64,000 bases of DNA from Apostichopus japonicus (GCF_037975245.1 NC_092567.1:14274876-14338875), one strand, 5' to 3'; numbered from the stretch's first letter, positions 24,991 through 53,417 are shown. Notes: generated from the letters alone by a model not told the origin. Numbers and translations are program-made.

Positions 24991-25004
24991 CATTATCTCA
25001 TTCA

Positions 25005-25500
25005 TTCATTCTTTTCTTAATTCATTGATTCATACATTCACTCATTCAATCATTCATTCAATCAAGCATGCATTCATTCATTCATTCAATAATTCATCCA
25101 ATCATTCGTTCATTCAACCATTCGTTCATTCATTCAATCATACCTTCATTCATTCATTCAAGCAATCAAACATTCAAACATGCATGCATTCAATCATTAA
25201 AGTATCCGTTAATGCAAGCATTCAAGCATTCACGCATGCATGCATTCAAGCATTCATTAATGCAAGCAATCAATCATTCAAGCATTCAAGCATTGATTCA
25301 TTCAAGCATTCATTGATTCAAGCATTGATTGATTCAAGCAATCATTAATCCAAGCATTCATTTATTCATTAATTCAAGCAATCAAGCATTTATTCATTCA
25401 AGTAGACATGCATTCAATCATACAATCAGTCAACGAGGCAATCATGCAACCATTCATTGTTACATGCATGTGTTCAATCCTTCATTAATTTCTTCTTTGA
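25005..25500 (+). repeat. Degenerate ATTC tetranucleotide microsatellite
   Basis: About 500 bp of CATT/ATTC repeats with variants (AAGC, AATC, GATT). All frames read as His/Ser/Ile/Asn-rich low-complexity protein, which is an artefact. Confidence 0.92.
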
Positions 25501-26140
25501 CTCGTTCTAATCTAATCTCACTAATCTATTGAACCTATTCAAGTAAAGGAACATCATTCAGTTTTATACCGTTCGCTTACCTCTTATCCCCCCCCCCCCC
25601 TACCTCTCCCCTTATCGTGGGAACCATCGACTATACCTCATTCGTTGAAAGTTATATACTTCTGTTGTCAGTGACGTAAGCAACCAGAAAATACAAAGGG
25701 ATGCGGTATACATGGTTAATGTAATATGATTTCTGCTACTACAATGGTTTCGTAATGATTATAAGATGCATTTGTTTTAAAACTGTCCCACTTATCGGTA
25801 ATTGAAAGACCATCATAGCAAGACTTCTGTTAAAAACGTAGAAAGTTCATCAAGTAATAAAGGAAACAAAATCCTGCATCGTTGTGGGGATGTCTTCGGC
25901 CTATTTATGGAAACACCATCCAGTTAACAGGGGTTCCGACTGTCGGTCTGCAAACACTCTGTAGTTGTTTGCCAAAAGAGAAGCGGTACTATAACAAGGC
26001 AATAAGGTGGTACTAACGCGGTACATACAAATCAAACATAAAAAGGTTAATTGGTATCGGTCTAACTACGAAGAAATCAACCACATAAGCTTCTACATCA
26101 CAATCGGTAAATGTATACTCTATAGGTTTCTCTTCTTGAT

Positions 26141-26385
26141 TCAATCTCGTCCGTTTATTTGGGTACAGTCTTCCTGGTTGATGAGAAGTAAGGATGTCCC
26201 GTCTAGACCAGAGGCAATGAACCTCCCTTGAACATTAACTATGGAGTCTTCGGAAAGCACCCTGGTACGTGAAATTACCCACGTGAATTCTTCGCGCCAG
26301 AACAGGAACATGTTTTGGCATGAGTGAACGAAGGCGAAAGTGCGGTAGTCGGTATCCACGATCCAGTACTTCATAGCACGTTCGA
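26141..26385 (-). CDS. Lipocalin exon 2
   Basis: Acceptor TTGTGATTCAG|TC. The exon starts 'FERAMKYWIVDTDY' and ends at TGA on 26143-26141. It carries the second and third lipocalin signatures and the last two cysteines. Confidence 0.85.
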
Positions 26386-29300
26386 CTGAATCACAAAAGA
26401 AGAAGAAGAAGAAAAAAGCGGTCGAGAATCTGGGACTTCCATTGCGTTATAATTAAAGTAGAGCAAATTAACTTTTAAACTCAGCTCAAACGACAGTTGC
26501 ATATATCATGTTAATGTAACTTATGTAAGCCTACCATCTTCATTATACCTAGTCAACAATAAAACAAGATGTAATGCTTAGATATCAGAATTCAAATTCA
26601 TTTCATTTTATAGGACCTTCGTATTGATACAAAGTATTATATAAAGTGTGTTTCCTTTTTCTCTAATTCTTGCTTCCATGATTGGGTACTTAACAATACA
26701 TTATAAAGTTGTGAATAAAAATCTAGCGATAGCTTCCGAACTGAAAAGCAAAATCAGGTGCTTGCAATTTATCGTAACATGTAACTCATGTATATGCAGG
26801 TGCGTATCCAGGGGGGGCGTTGGGGGCGCGCGCCCCCCGGGTAAGAAAAAGAGGAGAGAAAAAAAAGAGAAGAAAAAAGGAAAAAAGAGGGGAAAAGAGG
26901 AGGAGGAGGAGAGGAAGGAAGGGAAAAGAAAAAGAAGAAAGAGAGAAGAAGGAGAAAAGGAGGGAGTAAAAGAAAAACGCGAAGACACCGGGAAGAGAAA
27001 GAGGAACAGTGACATCATTACAGCGCTGAAGGGTAGCCAGTGACGGATCAATGATTTCGTAAAAGTGTGCCTCACCCTACCCCTTACACCGACAACTCCA
27101 TTTTTTTGGACGTTTCCATTTTCCTCTCTCACTAATGATCTATATATATACTATATATGGTCTATCATAACGCGTGTGTAAAATTGTGCTATGAAACCAA
27201 CTGTGGCTGGTCTCGAACTCGACCGTGTTGTCGGGGAACATGACGCATTTTGGGATGGGGGCGACCGCCCCCCCCCCCATTCAGCATTTTTTTAAATGAT
27301 ATCGCTAAGTAATTTCAAAATAGAAAGTGCTTAGATGCAACTTACAAGGCCTGGGAAGTGTCATTTCCAGCGATCTGGGAGACATTTTCGGCCAAAATTT
27401 GCTTGTACGCTTCGCGCTAACAAATGGTCCTGGGTAGTGCCATTTCCAGCGATCTGGGAGGCATTTTCGGCCAAAATTTTCTTGTACGCTTCGCGCCAAC
27501 CTATGGTGGCGCTACGCTTAGATAATTTGCCTACAGGCTTCGCCCCTCCCTTGGCAAATTCCTCGCTACGCGCCTGTTCGAATTTGTAACGCAAACAGCA
27601 GATATCACATCATATCAGTGAGCATGAAAATGGCGTTCCAGGATGAAAATCCTCAAAACTGTCCGACTTGCCTGAAAAAATAACCAAAAATTTTCGCGCG
27701 CGTTCAACGTGTCAATGTCAATATCATATCAGCAAGCATCGGTTATTACATCGCATGCCATCATGTACCGTACGCAGGGGCGTAGCGAGCGGGGGGTGTG
27801 GGGGGTGTCACCCCCCCCCCCAATAATTTGGTCGCTGTCGGCAAATTTGGGGTCTGTCGGCAAAAGGAGAAAGGGTGAAGAGAGCGGAAGGGGAAGAAAG
27901 AAGGGAAGCTGAATAGAGAAAAGGAGAACGGGAGCTTCTTCCGTGCCAAATTTGACTTAAAATATGCACCAGATTGCATCTAAGGACGTTTCAAAACTAA
28001 AAATTTTCCAAAGGGGAGGGGGACACCCCCTCCCCTTAAACCCCTCCCCCATTTCAGTCATCACTTCCAGATCCGTCGGCAAATCAAATTCTCCACACCC
28101 CCCAACAACAAACCCTTCGCTACGCCCCTGACCGTACGGTCCGTTAGAATTGCGCGACACGACATGTCTCATGTAGATGTATAAAAAGCATGGAGGTCCA
28201 ATTATGTCAAAAGTTTCTTTTACATTAGTAATGGCGAATTAGGGGCTGCACCCCCGCCGCGCAGTGGCGGAGCGTCCATACGGTCAGGGGCGGATGCGCC
28301 CCCTGACGGACTCAAATGGACTGCTGGCGCCTTTTCAGCTCTTTACCACTTTTTAATTATTCTAGATTATTGACTTTTTTATTGCGCTCTCATCTACTTA
28401 TTGACATTTGTCACATTTTGTAGGTGGAATTTGGCGATGACACCCTATTCTTCTGCAAATTAGCCAGGCCCTGAAAGGGTCATTTCCGGCGATCTAGGGA
28501 GTATCTTTTCTCAAAATTTGTCTGTGCGCTACGCGCCAACCAGTGGTGGCGCTCCGCTTAGATAGTGTCGAAAGCGCCCCTACAGACCATTCTCGCCCCT
28601 CCTGACCAATACCCCTAGCTCCGCCACTGCCGCCGCGCCTCCTACGCCTATGTGTGTAGTGTTCGGTTTCGGAAATATCTGCTATTTTTTTTCATTTCCT
28701 TCAACCAAGTTTTATAATAGCCGTTATAAGAGGTTTAATATTTGTACACCAATAAATTAACTGTGTCTGAATTTTCGAAAATTTCTGACCAACATTCTGC
28801 ATCACACTTCCCTCTACTCGTGCAATTTTGACCGGTCTGTTAGGGGTTGAAGGTAGATTTTCTATATTGGTTGTCCATAGATGAAATTATGTACAACATT
28901 ATGGGTATGTTTTGAAGTGAGTTTATTCACGAGAAATGTGAATTTTCAAATTCTGAACAAATTTGGGGCTTAAAACCTTGAAAAGTGGGGCTGACGGGTA
29001 TTGTGGGCCGCGACGTAGAATCACCCACAAAAGCAAAGACCCACAGGACATGCGATCAGGTCGAACATGACGTGTGCCGGGTTGACAATCTTCAAAAAGG
29101 TTATGGATGGAAAAAAAAACTATTAGGAAATACTTGGTTCTCAGGCCAAAAGTGTACATCTGGTTGGTCATTTCAAGCCCGAGAAGTGCCGTTTCCGGTG
29201 ATCTGGGGGGGGGGGGGGGGGGTATCAAACCAGAAATTTTCTCGTACGCTGCGCGCCAACCGATGGTGGCGCTCCGCTTAGATAGTAATTCGCGCCCCCC

Positions 29301-30755
29301 GGGTTAGAAAATCCTGGATACGCGCCTGATATGCCACTTTGCAACTCAAAAGGGTGCAACCGGCATGGGACACCAACAGGGACATGCATAACAGTTGTCT
29401 ATAGGCGTGCTCGAAACAACTAATCACTGTGGCGTTGGCAAACGTATCGCATGGATCAAGCTCCATTACTTGGTAGTTTCTAGCAACTCCCGTTTCATTT
29501 CATATAACTTGGAGCCTGCTCAAATTTCTAGAAGACTAAAAATAAAACCACTATCCTTTCGGATTCTTAAGATATTCTCAGATACGTGCTTTGTCACAGT
29601 GGCGTAGGAAGATACTTCTGAGTGGGGGGGGGGGGGCTGAAGACTGATGGCCGGCCCGGGGAGGGGTCTAAGGGGGGTGTCCCCCTCCCCTTTGGAATTT
29701 TTGGGCATTTCCAGGTGGCCTCAGATGCAATTTGGTGTAATGTAGCACACTTCAACACCCTTTCCATTTTGTAAATAATTTTGCATTTTCACCTGGCCTT
29801 AGATGCAATTTGGTGCTCCAAATGAGATTTTTTTCTCATTTGGAAATGAAAAAAGGGGTTTTCTGACTTGCGAAGCGGGGGGGGGGGGGAAGGCGGAATG
29901 ATACTTCCACCCTCCATATTTTTCACTGGGGGCTGGCGCCCCAGCCCCCCCCCGGTTCCTACGCCCTTGCTTTGTCAAATGAGACGATAAATGTTTCAAG
30001 CAGGAACAACAATTTCAGAGCGACAATACTTGACTACCTTTTTTCTCTTTGTGTTTTCTTTGTAGCAATATATGAAAGGTTAAGCCCACATAAAAAAAAA
30101 TGGCTTTGGAACGTTGAAGCCTTGGTCAGTCAAACACAACAAATATTCTAAAGGTGTTACCCCTTTCAACCATTTCCCTTCTGAGACATCGTGATACCTA
30201 ATAGTGATGGATATCTGGACATGACTGAAGGATCAGAGCCCCCCCCCCCCCCCCCGCTACGTCCCCATCTTAATCCCCAACTGAAAGGAAGAAAGAAAAA
30301 GAAAGCAGATACTGCCATTTTGCTATTAAATCTGAAACAATTTAAAAATTGAACTGCCCTTTCAAATGACATTTTAATTTTAAATAGATTGTTATATTAA
30401 AATATTACTTACATCGGCTTTCCTGGACTGTCCAAAGGCTTTGGTCTTTTTCGTCCACGCTTGCGTAGCCTTCTATGATGGAAGTGGTATTAGAGTCGTC
30501 ATCGTCATACACTGCACCGAGTTTAAAGTAAACCTTGTCCATACCGGACACCCTGTATTCGCCAAACTGGCATCGGGCACCAGTTGCCACTGGTACGTTG
30601 TCGGTGTATGCGACTTCGTACCATACGCCTTGGAATTCTACCAAACTAAAGTCTTCGACGAGAGATTTAACATTACACCGTCCCCATTTTAGGGCAGATG
30701 CGGTGGAAACAACAGCGAGAAACGCGAGAACCGTACATACAGTAGTTGAAGCCAT
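26141..30755 (-). CDS. Apolipoprotein-D-like lipocalin (2 exons)
   Basis: Exon 1 (30413-30755) and exon 2 (26141-26385) join in phase 1 into 195 codons plus stop, the usual length for a secreted lipocalin. Residues 1-21 are a signal peptide. 'FQGVWYEVAYTD' (Gly43-x-Trp45) is the first lipocalin signature; 'VDTDYRTFAFVHSC' (TDY near 126-128) is the second; the Arg of 'ISRTRVL' fits the third. Cys27, 62, 137 and 188 fit the two disulfides of ApoD-type lipocalins. The family binds small hydrophobic ligands outside the cell; the ligand here is unknown. The 4.0-kb intron holds a composite transposon and a 373-bp MITE. The spacing between the joined exons agrees with ApoD, so no exon seems to be missing. 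It lies downstream of GGH on the same strand. Confidence 0.87.
27775..28130 (+). mobile_element. 356-bp nested MITE, hAT-like, with an empty site in the sister copy
   Basis: Ends CAGGGGCGTAGCGAGCGGGG and CTTCGCTACGCCCCTG, with an exact 8-bp target duplication ACCGTACG at 27767-27774 and 28131-28138. In copy B (about 40689-40703) the same site is uninterrupted, with a single ACCGTACG. Noncoding. Confidence 0.92.
28262..28629 (+). mobile_element. 368-bp nested MITE, hAT-like
   Basis: Ends CAGTGGCGGAGCG and GCTCCGCCACTG, flanked by the exact 8-bp duplication CCGCCGCG. It is present at the same place in copy B (40844-41225), so it inserted before the composite element spread. A further copy is at 44059-44309. 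Confidence 0.88.
29597..29969 (+). mobile_element. 373-bp MITE, hAT-like, in the lipocalin intron
   Basis: Ends CAGTGGCGTAGGAAG and GGTTCCTACGCCCTTG, with the exact 8-bp duplication CTTTGTCA at 29589-29596 and 29970-29977. Noncoding, rich in G/C runs. Confidence 0.9.
30413..30755 (-). CDS. Lipocalin exon 1
   Basis: ATG at 30755. Signal peptide, then the Gly-x-Trp lipocalin signature. Donor CCGAT|GTAAGT at 30413/30412 (phase 1); reading through gives a stop two codons later. Confidence 0.87.
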
Positions 30756-31815
30756 CTTTACGATCTATCTCTAACGACCCTTGACGTGGAAGTGAGATGA
30801 TTTTGAAATGTTTAAGTCTTTAAATGCTCGCAATGAGATGTGAAGACGTTAGCTAAATTTAGAAATCAAAGGAACTATAGACATGCAAATCAATTTCTGC
30901 CAATAGTCCGTTGCTGTTTACCGACCGAAGAGAAAGTGTTTGCACTATAGGAGGGACACGGAGCAGAAAACAATAGCTGTACCATCGTATACTAACCCTG
31001 TTAACGTTATGTACACCCCTGTTTATTTAAAGTGCTCTCAGCCACCAGGACGGATGAGTACCTGAAGTCAGGCGACGACAAAAGGAGTATTAGGTATAAG
31101 AGACTTGGGTAAGTTTAGATCAAACAGTGACGTTTGCAGAAAAAAAAGTGCTTACACAAAATACTTTTGTAAAACGAAGTTGACGCGACAACTTGTACTC
31201 AGAAACCAATTACGTAACGTTTTGTCTGAACTTAAAAATAAATAACTAGTGAGATTTGAAGATTAGAACTCCTATGTATGAATGTATACAACACGTAAAG
31301 GATTCTTCTATGTACAGTCTCAGTTTCAACAGACAAATATCCGATAGGAATATTGCATATGTGTAAACAGTTGGTAGAGACCAAGAATTGAGAGAAAACA
31401 GGAGTAGTGTCAGGAGTCTCCTGCAGAAGAAATTTGATCACATCCCTCCCATCAGGAGCATGATGAGATTAAGTAGTTCATTTGCCAGATGGGCCATATA
31501 CAGTTGCCATGGTAATGGTTAATACTCTCGGGGGTCACCCATGGTGTGATAACTTGCCATCTTTTGATTGTTGTATATTAACATTTATTTACTATTTATA
31601 TTTTGATAGTCTTATTGATACTAATTTTCGGCTGTAATAGTTTAGTATATTAGTTTTATTGTGTGCTGTCATATTTTATTGCTTTCGTCTTTAATTTCAG
31701 AATTTTATTGCTTTCATAATCATTGTTAGGATATCTATTTTTTGTAATTTTTAGGATGCAATATTTTTAGGATGCAATATTTTTATACTGTAAAAATTTT
31801 TAAGTTAAACATTTT
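30756..31815. other. Lipocalin 5' flank and intergenic DNA
   Basis: Promoter region of the - strand lipocalin followed by unassigned AT-rich DNA. No core promoter element can be assigned with confidence. Confidence 0.35.
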
Positions 31816-31821
31816 TTATGC

Positions 31822-31904
31822 GATTTTGTAAAGTGCTTTGAGATCATTCTTTGATGTTAAGCGCTACTGTATATATGAATAAATTATTACTATTATTATT
31901 ACAG
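31822..31904 (+). mobile_element. 3' tail of a truncated LINE or SINE
   Basis: 'GTAAAGTGCTTTGAGATC', 'TTAAGCGCTACTGTATATA' and a terminal (ATT)n run are the classic 3' end of CR1/L2-type non-LTR elements and the SINEs that use them. The upstream limit is unclear; AT-rich sequence from about 31560 may belong. Confidence 0.65.
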
Positions 31905-34479
31905 CTCAGAGTAATTAACGGAAGTCCATGACCGACGGAGGGGTCTAAACGCGTCCGTGTGTGTGTGTTACGTGTGGGTGTGTGTCCACTTTGTTGTCAA
32001 AAAGTCCTCCTAAATCGATGGGACGATTTTCTGAAATTTGGTGGGAATGTACTTTGGGGTGAACCCTTGTGTCTCCGCAGATTCCCGGAACCAAAGATCA
32101 AAGGTCATATTTATAGTTAATATTTTGCTATAACTCCAAGGGCAACATGGAATTGACATGGACCCTTCACATGGAAATGGGAAGTAGCACTTTCCTCCAA
32201 TTGCCAGAAAATAATGCGTAGCTATAATAAAAAATTTGTTCATATGAAATCAGTTCAAACTCCGTGGAAGGCCCTCTTGTTGGTATTGTAGATGCTACTG
32301 TGGACCCCATATTGTAATGTGGTAAACATGTAAAGTATTGTATACAGCCACCTTTATGTAATTCACTCTATAGACATGTATTGGACGATAACGGACAGAT
32401 ATTAAGATTATAATATAGTACGTAGAGCATAATAAACACACGTCTCTTGTTTGCTCTCTGCCTCTTTGTTCATTCTATTGTAAATGCCCTTACCTAATAC
32501 CGAAGGATATCACACATAGGACATTGAAATTGTCCAATAGTTTATATCCAAATATCTCTGACTACTTTTTTTTTCTTGTTAACTGTACGAAATTCAGCGT
32601 TTCAGAGGAATTTGACCTTTTGCATCAAAATTCCAGGTTTTTAGAAGCATTATGAAATATATGAAACGAACAATGAACCATTTCATTGTCTTCTACTCGT
32701 ATTACAAATAAATCGCACTGCAGTTGAGGGCATCCTTAATCAAGGGCACATCCCCTCCTCACCCCACACACTTTAAATAGAGGAGCCACTCAACCCCCTC
32801 CCCCCCCCCCGCCCCTTCCATATGTTCCTACACCTATTAGGACTTTATTCCGCTGACAGGAGTGTGTCTAACAGGAGTGTTTGACCCATTTATTGTATAG
32901 TTTTTACTACATGAGGTAGTTCTATAGGCATGTTTCAATTGGTCGCTATGAATTTCATGTCAAGAAACAATTCATGATACATACGAGCTCCATTAACATA
33001 ATGGTAGTTGACAGTAGCATTAACAGTTCTCATTGACAAAATTCCGCTAAATTCTTATTGTTATGTCTTTGTATCTGCTTTGAAGAGTTTAAGTCCCGCA
33101 GAAATACAAACCGGTAACGTACATCGTAACTTAAAGATGAAACTTGTGCTCATATGTAATGCAAATGTAGCTAGTTTCACTCATAATTAGTGCTGAACTA
33201 TATAACGTTGTTAAATACTGCCCTCTCTCGCTTCCTTCCTTCCACGCATTTACCTATACTTACCTCCAACTTGCTTCGATCTTTTATTTTTGTGATGAGT
33301 GATTTTAAATCCAAATAATACTTGTAAAGTACTCATTCCCGCAGTTGTGCGTATTTTATGCTGTAAATGAATACAAACACGTCAACGAGAGATTGTACAT
33401 TTCATTATCCTATACTACTACGATGTCCAATACATACAGTGTAGTATTATATCAGTTCATCGTGGCTTGTTGAAAGTCTGCAGGCGAAATCTCACTCTGT
33501 TTAAAGTTTTATAATAAGCCCTTTTTGTTCTTCTAAATTTCTAGTTTTGCTTCACGACATCGGAGCTTTCTTTGAAGTGAATTTAATGTTTGATCTGTGA
33601 TCTTTATGAACTTCTTGATCTGTGTGAGCTGTGAAACGGGAACAAAATGACGTAACGAACATTACTCACACCCTCGAACTAGTGTTCTGTAACACTAACT
33701 TCTGACATAATGTAAAACGTGCTATTATGAAGCCATGGACTCGTCAGATCTACAGGGAGGTGGATGGATTGAGAGGTGGAGAAATGTCATGACTGCGTGC
33801 GGGGAGAGGAGGGTGGGAGGTGGAGGGGGAGGGGGCTTACGGGTGTATTGATATATGAGGACAACGGATAGAAGGTTAAAACTACCCAAAAGCTGGGCGT
33901 ATTTATCCCTCAACAATCCACCGTATTGTACCCAGCCAAGTCTGTTTTCGGCGACGCAGGGCTTCAAAAATATGTTACAGGTTTTGTTATTCCTAGCCAT
34001 TGAGTCGATGAAGGTGACATGTTGTTCAATAATAGATCAAATATGATTGGGGAAAGATAAAAGTTACATGTGTAAGTCTAAGAGAGGATATAGTCACAAA
34101 TCTCACGCGTAGAGTATCGATGTTACTTGTTCAATTGAAACTGTACCAAAAAAAGTTGGTAACTATGACATTCAATCGGTTTCACCATAGATAAATAATT
34201 TGCCACGTAGTCATAGCAACTGGGCATTTCTGTAATTTCTTGCCTATTTCTTACAAGAATGAAAAAAAAAATCAGACTCTTTCTTTTCTGCCCATATCAA
34301 TTATTTAATTATAAAAAATATTCGTAAAACTGCTTACAATTACTATAAAATGGCTTTCAAAACAAAGACCCTTACACAACAGTTTACCATCACGCCAAGA
34401 AAGACAAAGGCAATATATAATCAAACAGAATATAAACTAAATACACATATACCCAAACCATAATCATACTTTCAGGTAC
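31905..34479. other. Intergenic, nothing recognised
   Basis: No supported gene. It includes a short GTGT run at 31955-31985 and C-rich scraps at 32790-32815 and 33800-33830 (G-rich). Confidence 0.4.
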
Positions 34480-34912
34480 TTATATTGATATTGTATGTCT
34501 GTATAACTAAATACCGATGTGATTACATTGATATTGTATGGCTGTATAACCAAATATCGTTTTGCTTACATTGATATTGTATGTCTGTATAAATAAATAC
34601 TGTTGTGCTTACATTGATATTGTATGTCTGTATAACTAATTACTGTTGTGCTTACATTGATATGGTATGTCTGTATAACTAAATACCGATGTGATTGCAT
34701 TGATATTGTATGGCTGTATAACCAAATATCGTTTTGCTTACATTGATATTGTATGTCTGTATAAATAAATACTGTTGTGCTTACATTGATATTGTATGTC
34801 TGTATAACTAAATACTGTTGTGCTTACATTGATATTGTATGTCTGTATAACTAAATACTGTTGTGCTTACATTGATATTGTATGTCTGTATAACTAAATA
34901 CCGTTGACAAAC
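34480..34912 (+). repeat. 43-bp minisatellite, about 10 copies
   Basis: The unit TTGATATTGTATGTCTGTAT plus about 23 bases repeats with period 43 from about 34485. Two unit types (ending 'CCGATGTGATTACA' or 'CTGTTGTGCTTACA') and a block of them recur, showing internal block duplication. It lies downstream of GGH. Confidence 0.92.
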
Positions 34913-35492
34913 TATTGCCAATTCCATCATACCCAGCTACTGCTATCGTCACCTTAACATCAAAGAATCCGTATCAGAAATAAAGAAAATAAGTTCCCCA
35001 CTTGTTTATTCTGCGGAGGTTAAAGCCCCCCCCCCCCACCCTCACACATGTGGTTGTGCCCTTGATGTAAGGTTTCCTTTAGGCGCAATATATTTATCCT
35101 ACTAATCTATCTAACTGTCCTATAAGTGATACACGTTTTACTTTCTTGGAAACAGATTTGCATATATTTTGAATATTTGTTTTAATTATTACCAAGCAAT
35201 ATAGTTGTTTACATTTTGTTCATTTCTATGTTATTGTGGATAACGAAGTCTACGATTTTAAATAGTTGATATTACAAATGAAACATTGGTTTCAACTCAC
35301 ATATTCATATTGCTTCCTCCGTTGCTGAGATAAAACTGAAGTTAATTCATTTTATTTGAGTGAGTGCATATTTTATACACATAAATCAATTAGGATAGTT
35401 TTGATTTCAGCATAGCAACAAGCTATGAAGCTGGTTGTTGGACCTATGAAGCTGGTTGTTGGACCAATGTTCACTGTATGACATATTTTTAG

Positions 35493-35886
35493 ACGCAAGT
35501 CGTTAACATAGTCAACCTCGTGGAGTAGTTATTGAATAGCCCTTGTACGCAAGTCGTTAACATAGCCAACCTCGTGGAGTAGTTATTTAATAGCCCTTGT
35601 ACGCAAGTCGTTAACATAGTCAACCTCGTGGAGAAGTTATTTAATAGCCCTTGTACGCAAGTCGTTAACATAGTCAACCTCGTGGAGAAGTTATTTAATA
35701 GCTCTTGTACGCAAGTCGTTAACATAGTCAACCTCGTGGAGTAGTTATTTAATAGCCCTTGTACGCAAGTCTTTAACATAGTCAACCTCGTGGAGTAGTT
35801 ATTTAATAGCCCTTGTACGCAAGTCTTTAACATAGTCAACCTCATGGAGTATTTAATAGCCCTTGTACGCAAGTCGTTAACATAGG
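35493..35886 (-). repeat. 54-bp minisatellite in the GGH 3' UTR
   Basis: Seven units and a partial one of 54 bp ('ACGCAAGTCGTTAACATAGT' plus about 34 bases). The array ends 8 bp from the GGH stop codon, so it should be transcribed as 3' UTR if the UTR is longer than about 10 bases. Because 54 is a multiple of three, an 18-residue periodic frame stays open on this strand; it is not in the GGH frame. The nearest AATAAA on this strand is at 35356-35351. Confidence 0.9.
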
Positions 35887-35893
35887 CATATCA

Positions 35894-51813
<15,920 letters not shown>

Positions 51814-52797
51814 GGTTCTGCAGTGGCCGACTTTATCCTGTACCCGTGCATGTACACTATGCTGAGAGTCTGTGCTAGTGTGGTTGAGTGGTTAAAATGG
51901 TCTACTCAGTTGCCGTTGTGGAAATTGTTTATATTTCTGCAAGAGAAATGAAGGAGAACCTGTCGTCGTAACGCGGTACACGGTTCATTAGTTTTGGGTC
52001 TTACTGCGTGCAATGCAACACGTGTCAGTATTATTGCTGTGTCATTCCAAATACAAATATTGCGCGTGTGTAAGTAGTTCTGAATAATTGTTTTACCAGG
52101 GAGCTGCTACTCTAACAGCTGCACAACTTAACCCCTTTACCTGCAATAAATCAATGTGTTTGTTGTGGCTAATCATCAATAAGTACCAGATCGATATTGT
52201 TTATGTTGTTACGTTAACATATATAGGCTCTCCCACGCGCCGTACTCTATATATCTCTCTCACACATGTATTTTGTGTTTTTAACTCAAAATATCTAGAA
52301 ACGCTTGAGCGTCCGGTGTATACGCCACTAGACCCCTCGGGGCCATGAGACCAGGCGCGTATACCTGAGCCTTCCTGGTGTGAGGTGGGCATTTCAGGTG
52401 TCAGAGAATTAAGGTTTAATTAACCTTTTATTGATGACTTTTCATGGTACGACATAGGTTCTTTACCCAATGACGCAATCACTCTTTTATATTGGATTTT
52501 AGGGGGGTGTCCCCCCCCCCCCCACCCGGCCTTCCATTTGATTTCAACCAGCTGACCAGCAGGCTTTGTGATTCCCTGCCATATAATTTCAAATAACTAT
52601 CTGGCTAACGTGGAGCAATTGAGTTTAAATTTGTCCAATAATTAACTGATAACCAGAAAAGATCAGAGATTTCCAGCTCTTGTTGGAAGCACTTCCTTGT
52701 GGGTATCATATTACCACAGTTTCAGAACAAACCAAAGGAAAGTCATCCAGTATAAATGGCCAATTTTGAGTTCCATTTGAGATATCTTGTTGATCCA
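51814..52797. other. GGH 5' flank and intergenic DNA
   Basis: Should hold the GGH promoter; no TATA box is obvious near 51813. A C-run near 52510-52525 looks like an element scrap. No gene seen. Confidence 0.35.
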
Positions 52798-52801
52798 TTA
52801 A

Positions 52802-53417
52802 AGCAGCATTTTGCGTTTGGTGGCCGTTTTCTATTTTGTTGACATGTCCATCGAGTTTTTCACATATATCAATCACAAAACAGCAAACTAAGATATCAGC
52901 CAAGTTTTTCCCTGCCAACATCGTTAATTGGCGAGTAATTAAGGATATTTGCAGAGAATGAGAAAAGTATCCACGACAAAATTCCACATTTAAAATTAAT
53001 CGCATACACTACCCCAAACCCGCTAGTTTGAATTCAACCAATCAGAGATGCATGTTTAGTTATGAGCCGTTGCTAATAAAAATAGATTCAAGACTTTGCG
53101 TTGGCACAACCAGGGAGTTGTTATGGAACTATGGTACAACTGCCATATAGACTGTACACAAATCAAGCTTGGTGTTGGATTACGTATTGGTCAATGACGT
53201 TCGTAGAGTTTAAATATTCATATTATGGGCGAGGTTAATTGGGATCCCAACGGAAAATATCTTGGACAAAAACAAAGTTGAAAGTTGCAAATTTTTCGAC
53301 TTTTATGCCACCATTTGAAGTAAGATTTAAATAGATAAGCTAGTTATGTATGTCGTTATGGCATAGTGGAATCAGTGAGGTTGAGAAATATCATAGAAAA
53401 GGACGCAAAATGCTGCT
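52802..53417. mobile_element. 616-bp TTAA-flanked MITE (piggyBac or Kolobok type)
   Basis: Perfect 14-bp terminal inverted repeats AGCAGCATTTTGCG / CGCAAAATGCTGCT are flanked by TTAA at 52798-52801 and 53418-53421. TTAA target duplications are the mark of piggyBac and Kolobok elements. No transposase is coded; the open frame at 52706-53005 on the - strand crosses the boundary and is not a gene. Confidence 0.85.

Larger units (their letters stand above)
26797..29328 (+). mobile_element. Composite non-autonomous DNA transposon, copy A (lipocalin intron)
   Basis: Bounded by terminal inverted repeats (CAGGTGCGTATCCAGG at the left, CCTGGATACGCGCCTG at the right) and a 5-bp target duplication ATATG (26792-26796 and 29329-29333). 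It is near-identical to copy B at 39792-41922. It has a purine-rich left arm, several 'GCGCCAACC..GGTGGCGC' modules and two nested insertions. No transposase is coded. The 5-bp duplications and CAG..CTG ends suggest a hAT-type (hAT5-like) element; the superfamily is inference. It carries a 78-bp or so internal duplication at 27345-27510 absent from copy B. Confidence 0.88.

Noticed and set aside
25025-25532. His/Ser-rich frames of 67-107 codons
   Set aside because: Translation of the ATTC microsatellite.
26701-27132. 143-codon Phe/Ser-rich frame, and similar ones at 4199-4503 and 39787-40068
   Set aside because: Pyrimidine tract of the composite transposon left arm; the same tract gives the same frames in each copy.
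28923-29281. About 100-codon frames near the right end of the composite element, possible transposase
   Set aside because: No DDE/DDD-type motif or hAT domain. The frames change between the copies and are not conserved.
35489-35872. 127-codon - strand frame with an 18-residue repeat
   Set aside because: Explained by the 54-bp minisatellite. It is not in the GGH reading frame, although possible read-through is noted as a finding.
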